Source: Geobacteraceae bacterium
GTDB taxonomy: Bacteria > Desulfobacterota > Desulfuromonadia > Geobacterales > Geobacteraceae
Direction: 5' to 3'
DNA: 42,809 nucleotides
Assembly (NCBI GenBank): GCA_029975275.1
Contig: JARKPN010000037.1
Coordinates: forward strand, 1-42,809
A program made the translations under genes and the position numbers. The notes under the pieces are model-generated. The model was given only the letters and a program-made list of their open reading frames with translations, did not search any database and was not told the origin of the DNA. Of this stretch, positions 15,188 through 21,519 are shown piece after piece; position 1 is the first letter of the stretch, and each line of letters opens with the position of its first letter.

Positions 15188-15982
15188 GTGGAAATTATTA
15201 CGGTGTACTCGTGGGAAGAGCTTCAGCGGGAGCTTTTCGCCCATTCCTGGAACGACAAGATAGGAAGATTCCGCTCCCGGTTCGCTTTCCGTGGGCTTTC
15301 GAGCGCGGAGTACCGGCTGGAAACGACCCTGATGCGGCTCGGAGGGGATTACGCCAGGCTGGAACGCCACCTGCTGCGCAACTTCAGAAAATACGCCCAC
15401 CGGAGCGTGGTGGAGCGGGACTCGCTCTGGCACTGGCTGTCCGTTGCCCAGCACTTCGGGCTCCCTACCCGTATCCTCGACTGGACCTATTCCCCGTTTA
15501 TCGCCATGCATTTCGCCACGGCGAACATCGAGAAGTTCGACCTGGACGGGGTCATCTGGGCGGTCAACTACGTGAAGGCTCACGAGCTGCTGCCGCAGTT
15601 CCTGAGGGACCGGCTGGAGGAGGAGGGGGCGAACGTGATGACCCTTCAGCTCATGAACGAGTCGATAAATTCCCTGAACGCCCTCGATGCGCTCGACGTC
15701 CGGTCGGGCGAGAAGGTCGTGATCTTCTTCGAGCCCCCCTCCATTGACGACCGGATCGTCAACCAGTTCGCCTTCTGTTCGGTCATGTCCGATCCCGGCC
15801 TGGCGCTGGACGACTGGCTGAAAAACCATCCGGCACTGGCCCGCAAGATAATCATCCCCGCCTCGCTGAAATGGGAGATACGCGACAAGCTCGACCAGGC
15901 AAACGTGAACGAGCGGGTGCTGTTTCCCGGGCTGGACGGCCTGAGCCGCTGGCTCAAACGGCATTACAGTCCCAGTACGTGA
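15188..15982 (+). CDS. FRG-domain protein
   Basis: 264 residues, predicted cytoplasmic. The FRG domain spans most of the protein: the name-giving motif is FAFRGLSSAEYRLETTLMR (about 35-53), followed by the HWLSVAQHFGLPTRILDWTYSPFIAMHFA block (about 85-113), the most conserved part of the family. No second domain is visible. The biochemical activity of FRG domains is unestablished to my knowledge; they occur as solo genes, in toxin-like or defence-associated settings, and fused to other modules. GTG start with AAGGAG about 10 nt upstream. The gene is isolated, in an intergenic-rich area next to repeats, and converges on the MFS gene across a strong hairpin. Confidence 0.88.
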   Translation: MEIITVYSWEELQRELFAHSWNDKIGRFRSRFAFRGLSSAEYRLETTLMRLGGDYARLERHLLRNFRKYAHRSVVERDSLWHWLSVAQHFGLPTRILDWTYSPFIAMHFATANIEKFDLDGVIWAVNYVKAHELLPQFLRDRLEEEGANVMTLQLMNESINSLNALDALDVRSGEKVVIFFEPPSIDDRIVNQFAFCSVMSDPGLALDDWLKNHPALARKIIIPASLKWEIRDKLDQANVNERVLFPGLDGLSRWLKRHYSPST

Positions 15983-16016
15983 AGCCGGGGGGCCGGGCTA
16001 AGCCCGCCCCCGGCTG
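15983..16016. terminator. Bidirectional hairpin between the FRG and MFS genes
   Basis: AGCCGGGGG...GGGCT pairs with AGCCCGCCCCCGGCT, one of the strongest stems in the window. It begins right after the FRG stop and covers the last codons of the convergent MFS gene. There is no T run, so termination is likely but not certain. Confidence 0.55.
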
Positions 16017-17296
16017 TCGACTCCCGTCCCGCCGATGGTCTCCTTCACGAACAGGCTGGCGGCCAGCGCCGTCAGCGCGCTCAGGAACAGGACGAAGAAC
16101 GCCTCCCGGTAGCCCGCCACGGTGAATGCCTGGCCGACCTTGCCCCGGCTTTCGAGTATGGAGCCCAGCACGGGCTGCAGCAGGGCACCCCCCGCAAAGG
16201 GGAACAGGTTGAGCAGGCCGAAGCAGGTCCCTGCTATCCGGCCGGGAAAGATTTCCCGGGCGCTGGCGAAGCCGACCACGGCCACGGCGCTGGCAAAGAC
16301 TCCGAACCCGAAGCAGATCAGACCGATGACGGCTGGCGGCAGCTCCGCGGTGAAAAATGCCAGCAATGCGGTAAGGGCGACCATGGCGCTGCTGGCGAGG
16401 ACGAGGGTCGGCTTGCGCCCCTTGAGGATGCGGTTGGAAACGAAACCGAGCAGCGGGCTGCCGACGATCATGCCGACCGCCACCAGGGAGAGGATGCTGC
16501 CGGTCTGGGCCTTGGTCGCACCGTAGACGTGCATCAGGTACGGTCCCCCCCAGAGGCCGGCAAAGGAGGTGAAGATCCCGTATTTGCAGAAGAACCAGAT
16601 CGCCAGCGGCCAGAAGGCGGGCCGGGCCAGCACCAGCCGGACCCCCTCAGCCAGCCTGATAGGCGGATCCACGACTGCGGCATGCTCGGCAGGGGAGGGC
16701 CATCCCATCTCTGCGGGCCGATCCCGCACGATGCGCCAGACCAGAGCCGCCAGCAGTGTGGTCAGCACGCCCACCAGCATGAACGAGAGACGCCAGCCGA
16801 TGTGGCTGCTGACCAGGGCCAGGGGGGTGGCTGCGGACAGGGAGCCGACTCCGCCCATGGCCATGAGGATGCCGGTCATGGTGACGAACTCTCTGGCGCT
16901 GAACCACTCGGCCAGGATCTTCAGGGTGCAGACGAACAGGGTCGAAACCCCCAGCCCCACCAGCACCCGACCGGAAACCGCCCAGACCGGCGATTCGGCC
17001 ATCCCCAGCAGCACGGAGCCGATGGCCGCCAGGCAGAGAAAGAGCGTGATGGTCCTGCGGGGACCCCAGGAATCGGACATGAGCCCGGTGGGAAGCTGCA
17101 TGAGCGCGTAGGGGTAGAAATAGGCCGAGCTGAGAAAACCGATCAGCGCCCCGCTTGCGTGCAGGTCGGCCATCATGTCGGTAGCGACCACCGCCGGGCA
17201 GAGCCGGTGAAAAAACACCAGCACGTAGCCGATGGCCAGGCTCCAGAAGATGAACCAGCGGTAGCGCAGTGTCCTGCTCATTTCCTTGGGCGGCAT
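15998..17296 (-). CDS. Major facilitator superfamily transporter
   Basis: 432 residues with about 12 transmembrane helices. MFS signatures are visible: the loop 2-3 motif LMSDSWGPRRTI (about 82-93), SGRVLVGLGVS in helix 4, and the repeated half with LLGFVSNRILKGRKPT. A central charged loop (VWRIVRDRPAEMGWPSPAEHAAV) is typical of the anion/organic-acid type families, but the substrate cannot be assigned. The ATG at 17296 has GGAGG 4 nt upstream; a second ATG five codons in (17281) also has an AAGGAA. A terminator at 17381-17405 separates it from the upstream lipoprotein gene, so it should have its own promoter. Confidence 0.92.
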   Translation of the reverse strand: MPPKEMSRTLRYRWFIFWSLAIGYVLVFFHRLCPAVVATDMMADLHASGALIGFLSSAYFYPYALMQLPTGLMSDSWGPRRTITLFLCLAAIGSVLLGMAESPVWAVSGRVLVGLGVSTLFVCTLKILAEWFSAREFVTMTGILMAMGGVGSLSAATPLALVSSHIGWRLSFMLVGVLTTLLAALVWRIVRDRPAEMGWPSPAEHAAVVDPPIRLAEGVRLVLARPAFWPLAIWFFCKYGIFTSFAGLWGGPYLMHVYGATKAQTGSILSLVAVGMIVGSPLLGFVSNRILKGRKPTLVLASSAMVALTALLAFFTAELPPAVIGLICFGFGVFASAVAVVGFASAREIFPGRIAGTCFGLLNLFPFAGGALLQPVLGSILESRGKVGQAFTVAGYREAFFVLFLSALTALAASLFVKETIGGTGVDSRGRA

Positions 17297-17380
17297 GTTT
17301 CCTCCGGCGGGGTGGATATCCTGGTGGCCTATTCAAGCATGTCCGGGATGAAAAAGCACGCGGTAACTCGGCCGGCGTGC

Positions 17381-17405
17381 AAAAAAAAGGGCGCGGAACG
17401 CGCCC
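17381..17405 (-). terminator. Rho-independent terminator
   Basis: GGGCGCG/CGCGCCC stem (17389-17395 and 17399-17405) with a 3-base loop, followed on the minus strand by eight T residues (A8 at 17381-17388). It lies 50 bases after the small lipoprotein gene and ends that transcript. Confidence 0.85.
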
Positions 17406-17454
17406 ATACAGCGAAAAGGAGGATCTTCGGCCGGCAGTTGTCGTCATCTGCAGG

Positions 17455-17622
17455 TCATGGATGCAGCTCCTTGGCTTTTGTCCCCTGCTCCACGGTAAAT
17501 TCGGCGCCGCATGAAGGACAGCGGAGGGTCTCTCCCTTGCGCAACGGCCGGACCCCGCTGCATGCCCAAAGCAGAAGGCAGGCTGCCAGCAGGAGGCCCC
17601 CCAGCGTGTACAGTTGTCTCAT
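17455..17622 (-). CDS. Small lipoprotein with a CxxC zinc-ribbon-like motif, 55 residues
   Basis: Starts MRQLYTLGGLLLAACLLLWACSG: a basic start, a hydrophobic helix and a lipobox (LLWAC-S), so it is probably a lipid-anchored envelope protein, or a simple membrane anchor. After it comes GETLRCPSCGAEFTVEQG, which reads like half of a zinc ribbon; one CxxC pair alone could bind metal only as a dimer or act in thiol chemistry. AAGGAG 7 nt before the ATG decides the start; the longer open frame to 17727 overlaps the upstream gene and has no site. It lies 34 bases after the outer-membrane gene and before a terminator, so it is the last gene of that transcript. Function unknown. Confidence 0.75.
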   Translation of the reverse strand: MRQLYTLGGLLLAACLLLWACSGVRPLRKGETLRCPSCGAEFTVEQGTKAKELHP

Positions 17623-17656
17623 GGTGTATCTCCTTTCCCACGCCGCGGCACGGGCA

Positions 17657-18532
17657 TCAGAAGAAATATGCCCAGCGCAGGGCCAGCTTGTTGGTTCCCG
17701 GGCCGCTGCGGACTGAAAAATCGTCACGGTATTCTATCATGAGCTGATTATTGCTTCCGATGCCCCAGAACAGCGAAATACCCAGGCCGTGATTGCTCAT
17801 CCGGTCGTTCTGGGGGATCCCGGCGACCTTGGTTTCTCCGCCATAGACGTAGTAATAGTCAAGGGAGACGAACCACTGCTTGGTGATGTCGTAGCTCAGG
17901 TGGGTTTCGAAACCGACCGTGGGGTCCTGTTCGAGCCTGACCGGCAGGAAGCCCGACCCGAAATCGTCGTTATCGGTATAGAACTCTCCGTTCACTATCA
18001 GGTCCACATAGAATTTCTCTCCAAAACCCTTCACCAGCCCGACTTCGGGCTTGACGGCCCAGCGGTTCGCACCCAGATTCAGGACCCTGTTGCGGTCGTA
18101 CTCGCCGAGGGGTAGGGTGATCCAGGGGGTAAATCCCACCCAGAGCTTGTCCTTGGGATCGTTTACGAACCAGAGGGTAGCCAGGACGACCGGGTCGGCG
18201 AAACCGGTTGCGGAATACTGGTTCCCGCCGACGGCGGCGCCGTCGAGCGACACGTCGCCGTAGGGGATCAGCGCCTGGGGATCGATGGTGAACGGGCCGA
18301 TCTGGGTATAGTAGACCGGCCTGAAGATGCCGATGTTCTGGCTCAGGTTGAAGTCGTTGCTGACCTTCTCTCCGTTCTTGTACAGTTTGTTCGCGGTAAT
18401 ATGGTTGAAGTAGGCGCAGAAGAGGAACGTTCCGGGTGGGGCCGGAATGTAATCGCGGGCGTTCGCCGCCAGCGAGACCTCCGGCAGGGCCAGCAGCAGA
18501 CAAATGGCCGCGGCGCTCAAAAGTTTCTTCAT
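17657..18532 (-). CDS. Outer-membrane beta-barrel protein (MetA phenol-degradation/transporter family)
   Basis: 291 residues. A cleavable signal peptide (MKKLLSAAAICLLLALPEVSLAA) is followed by DYIPAPPGTFLFCAYFNHITANKLYKNG, the typical opening of the Phenol_MetA_deg/SphA-like family. Alternating-hydrophobic strands follow (FVSLDYYYVYGGE, LALRWAYFF), ending in a C-terminal Phe as in many outer-membrane barrels. It probably forms a channel for hydrophobic or aromatic compounds; the substrate is inferred from the family only. The ATG at 18532, with GGAGG upstream, is preferred over the one 18 bases earlier. It lies downstream of the alcohol dehydrogenase gene in the same direction, separated by a hairpin, and upstream of the small lipoprotein gene. 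Confidence 0.88.
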   Translation of the reverse strand: MKKLLSAAAICLLLALPEVSLAANARDYIPAPPGTFLFCAYFNHITANKLYKNGEKVSNDFNLSQNIGIFRPVYYTQIGPFTIDPQALIPYGDVSLDGAAVGGNQYSATGFADPVVLATLWFVNDPKDKLWVGFTPWITLPLGEYDRNRVLNLGANRWAVKPEVGLVKGFGEKFYVDLIVNGEFYTDNDDFGSGFLPVRLEQDPTVGFETHLSYDITKQWFVSLDYYYVYGGETKVAGIPQNDRMSNHGLGISLFWGIGSNNQLMIEYRDDFSVRSGPGTNKLALRWAYFF

Positions 18533-18619
18533 GGTATCCACCTCCGTCATTGCATGGGAATGGTGATGCGTGCCGTGCGTCGTGACGTATGTGCACTGCG
18601 CTCACAGGCGCGGCTTACC

Positions 18620-18643
18620 GGGGCGTTCCCGGCGGAACGCCCC
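18620..18643 (-). terminator. Hairpin after the alcohol dehydrogenase gene
   Basis: Perfect 10-bp stem GGGGCGTTCC/GGAACGCCCC with a CGGC loop, 12 bases beyond the dehydrogenase stop. No T run follows on the minus strand, so it may attenuate or stabilise mRNA rather than fully terminate. Confidence 0.55.
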
Positions 18644-18655
18644 GTTGCCCGGGCA

Positions 18656-19819
18656 TTACATGGCCTTCTTGTAGAGTGCGATCATGTCGTTCACGGTGGT
18701 GATGCGGGGATTGGTCGGGGTGCACACTTCCTTCATGGCCCATTCGGCCATTTTTGGTATATCCTCGGCTTTCATGCCCAGTTCGGCCAGGCCCGACGGG
18801 ATGCCGATATCCGCGGACAGGTTCTTGATGGCCTCGATCCCCATGATGGCGGCTTCGCGCGGGGTGAGGCCGGTGATGTCCACACCCATGGCCGCCGCCA
18901 CGTCGGCGTAGCGGTCCATGCAGGCAATCATGTTGAACTCGCATACCAGCGGCAGGAAAACGGCGTTACAGACGCCGTGCGGCAGGCCGATGAAGCTGCC
19001 GGGCTGGTGCGCCAGCGAGTGGGCGATGCCGAGTCCGGCGCTGCTGAAAGCCTGGCCGGCGATATAGGCGGCATAGGCCATGGCGGTCCTCGCTTCAATG
19101 TCGGTGCCGTTTGCCACCGCTTTGGGAAGCCAGGTGGCGATCAGCTTGATGGCATGGAGGGCCAGGCCGTCGCTGATGGGGTTGGCGAAGGCCGCTACGT
19201 AGGCCTCCACCGCGTGAGTCAGGGCATCCATGCCGGTGGCCGCGGTGAGTCCCGGCGGCATGCCCGCATGCAGCTCGGGATCGTCGATGGCGATATTGAC
19301 CGGGACGTTGACGCTCCATATGACGAATTTTACGTTGTTTTCGGTATTGGTGATGACCGCCGCCGGGGTCATTTCGCTGCCGGTGCCGGCGGTGGTGTTG
19401 ATGGCGATGAACGGCGGCATCGGCTTCGGAACCGTGTCGATTCCCTTGTAGTCGTGGATGGTCCCGCCGTTGGTGGCGACGATGCCGATCGCCTTGCCGC
19501 AGTCGTGCGAGCTCCCTCCCCCCAGGGTTATTATGGAGTCGCAGCCGTTGTCCCTGTAAGCCTGAAGACCGTCCGCCACGTTCTTGTCGGTCGGGTTGGG
19601 TTCCGCCCCACCGTAGATGATCGCCTGTCCGCCCGCATCCTCCAGGATCTTCTTGATCCTGTCCGCCAGACCATTTGTGGCAAGAAACTTGTCGGTAACG
19701 ATCAGGGTTTTTTTCCCGCCTATGGCCTTCATCTGCTCACCGGCGGCTTGCACCGCCCCACAGCCGATCAGGGTGACCGGCGGCACGAGGAATCTGTTGA
19801 TGCTGGTTGGAATTCCCAT
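18656..19819 (-). CDS. Iron-dependent (group III) alcohol dehydrogenase
   Basis: 387 residues, normal length, cytoplasmic. The N-terminal dinucleotide-binding part carries TLGGGSSHDCGKAIG (GGGSxxD, about 97-111) and TTAGTGSEMTPAAVI. The metal site is seen as Asp and His in GMDALTHAVEAY plus two histidines in LAHQPGSFIGLPHGVCNA. This is the Asp-His-His-His set that holds Fe(II) in FucO/DhaT/AdhB-type enzymes, which interconvert short alcohols and aldehydes with NAD(P)H. AAGGAGG precedes the ATG at 19819. The outer-membrane barrel gene lies downstream and the sigma54 response regulator upstream; common control of an alcohol-utilisation set is plausible, but no -24/-12 site was found in its 281-base leader region. 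Confidence 0.95.
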   Translation of the reverse strand: MGIPTSINRFLVPPVTLIGCGAVQAAGEQMKAIGGKKTLIVTDKFLATNGLADRIKKILEDAGGQAIIYGGAEPNPTDKNVADGLQAYRDNGCDSIITLGGGSSHDCGKAIGIVATNGGTIHDYKGIDTVPKPMPPFIAINTTAGTGSEMTPAAVITNTENNVKFVIWSVNVPVNIAIDDPELHAGMPPGLTAATGMDALTHAVEAYVAAFANPISDGLALHAIKLIATWLPKAVANGTDIEARTAMAYAAYIAGQAFSSAGLGIAHSLAHQPGSFIGLPHGVCNAVFLPLVCEFNMIACMDRYADVAAAMGVDITGLTPREAAIMGIEAIKNLSADIGIPSGLAELGMKAEDIPKMAEWAMKEVCTPTNPRITTVNDMIALYKKAM

Positions 19820-20100
19820 GGTTGCCTCCTTGTCCGAAATGGTTTGCCCGGCAAGGTGGGCCGCCTCCGGCTGCGGACGGAACCACCGCGGGTGTGTTCC
19901 CGTCCTTAGCAGGAGGTATGCCGACGGTAAGTGGATGAAAATCTGTTTGATATTAAGGGGTTTGGCTTGGTGTCGAGGTGGAGGGGTGTGCGGCGTGCGA
20001 TGCAGATCTGTCTGTCGGGCCCGGTGCCGTCCCGGTTTGCAGTGGATTGGAAGCGTGTGAAAATTCGCCCAGGTGTGAAAAACGTCACAGGCCGGCGCGG

Positions 20101-21519
20101 CTAGCTTTTCCGGTTCAGCCGCTTGTTGAGGGCGGTCCGGGAAACCCCGAGCAGGGAGGCGGCGATTCCCTGGTTGCCGTTGGAACGTCTCAGGGCTTCT
20201 TCCACGAGCCGAGCTTCCATCTCTTTCAGGCTGGGGAGGTTGTCGGGGAACAGCAGCGTGACCGGGGCCTCACCATGCCTCCCGGGCGGGAGAAGCGGGG
20301 AGTCGGCGCTTTCCTGACGGATGACTTCCCGGAAGCTTGCCATGGACAGGACTCCCGAACCGTGGCGGGCCACGGCGTCAAGCACCATGGCCTCCAGCTC
20401 GCGCACGTTGCCGGGAAAGTGGTATGCCCTCAGCAGGCTCAGCAACTCCGGAGGGTAGCTGGGCAGAGGTTTGCCGAGGCCTGCCGCCGAGCTGCGCAGG
20501 AAATGTGCCACCAGGAGCGGTATGTCCTCGCGGCGTTCCCGCAGCGGCGGGATCAGGACCCGGTGGGCGCAGAGCCGGTAAAACAGGTCGTTGCGAAAGG
20601 CCCCCCGCTTTACTGCCGCTCGAATGTCCTTGTTGGTCGAGGCGACGATGCGGGCCGCGCTCTTCTTCGGGGTATCCGAGCCGAGGGGATAGTATTCATG
20701 GTCCTGCAGCAGGCGGAGCAGCTTTACCTGGGAGCTTTCCGACAGGTCGCCGATCTCGTCCAGAAACAGGGTCCCGTCCGCGGCGCACTCGATGAGTCCC
20801 CGCCGGGCCTCGTCGGCCCCGGTAAACGCGCCCTTGCGGTGTCCGAACAGGGTGTCGGTGAAGATGGTGTCGTCAAGCCCGGCCACGTTGACCGGCACGA
20901 ACCTGCCCGGTGCCCCGCTCAGCTGATGGATCGCCCGCGCAACCAGTTCCTTGCCGGTCCCGGTTTCTCCGGTGACCAGGACCGGTTGCCGTGAACAGGC
21001 GATCACCTCACAATACTGGAACACCGCCTGCATCTTTCCGCTCGCCCCGACAATGGCCGCAAAGGCGTCGGGCCGTTCGACCCTGCCGTCGAACAGGTTC
21101 TGTTCCAGATGCGCCATCTGGTGCTTCAGGGTGAACATCTCCAGCGCCTTGGAGACGCTGGAGATGAGCCTGGCGTTCTCCACCGGCTTGACCAGGTAGT
21201 CGAAGGCCCCTATCCGCATGCACTCCACGGCTGTTTCCAGCTCGTCCGCAGCGGTCATGACGATCACCTGTATCTGGGGATGGTCCCGGCACAGCCCGGC
21301 CAGCAGCTCCTTGCCGGACACGTGGGGCATGAACAGGTCCAGCACCACGGCGGCAACATTCTCAGCAGCCACCAGCGGAAGCACGCACCGGCTGTCGGAG
21401 AGCGTCCTGACCTCCCTGATGCAGGCCCGGCGGAGCAGGGCTGCCGAGGAGAAAAGGATGTGCTCCTCGTCGTCCACCAGGAGCACGGTCGGCTGAGCGC
21501 AGTGCCGGGCACGGTTCAT
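20101..21519 (-). CDS. Sigma54-dependent response regulator (NtrC family)
   Basis: 472 residues. Receiver domain (about 10-125) with VDDEE acid pair, phosphoacceptor Asp in VVLDLFMPH and Lys in YLVKPVEN. AAA+ domain (about 165-390) with Walker A GETGTGKE, the sigma54-contact loop GAFTGA, Walker B GTLFLDEIGDL and arginine-finger region FRNDLFYRL. C-terminal Fis-type helix-turn-helix (about 430-470: NGNQGIAASLLGVSRTALNKRL). When phosphorylated it should drive sigma54 promoters. Its start overlaps the stop of the kinase gene (ATGA, 21516-21519), so the kinase is its partner. It lies directly upstream of the alcohol dehydrogenase gene, a candidate target. Confidence 0.96.
   Translation of the reverse strand: MNRARHCAQPTVLLVDDEEHILFSSAALLRRACIREVRTLSDSRCVLPLVAAENVAAVVLDLFMPHVSGKELLAGLCRDHPQIQVIVMTAADELETAVECMRIGAFDYLVKPVENARLISSVSKALEMFTLKHQMAHLEQNLFDGRVERPDAFAAIVGASGKMQAVFQYCEVIACSRQPVLVTGETGTGKELVARAIHQLSGAPGRFVPVNVAGLDDTIFTDTLFGHRKGAFTGADEARRGLIECAADGTLFLDEIGDLSESSQVKLLRLLQDHEYYPLGSDTPKKSAARIVASTNKDIRAAVKRGAFRNDLFYRLCAHRVLIPPLRERREDIPLLVAHFLRSSAAGLGKPLPSYPPELLSLLRAYHFPGNVRELEAMVLDAVARHGSGVLSMASFREVIRQESADSPLLPPGRHGEAPVTLLFPDNLPSLKEMEARLVEEALRRSNGNQGIAASLLGVSRTALNKRLNRKS

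Noticed and set aside
18401-19909. 502-codon rightward frame opposite the alcohol dehydrogenase
   Set aside because: The opposite strand encodes the complete dehydrogenase with its metal site; this frame is a shadow rich in Gly, Arg and Asp.
19820-20100. Sigma54 -24/-12 promoter for the alcohol dehydrogenase
   Set aside because: The best minus-strand candidate has GG and GC with 8 or 11 bases between instead of 10, so it does not meet the consensus.
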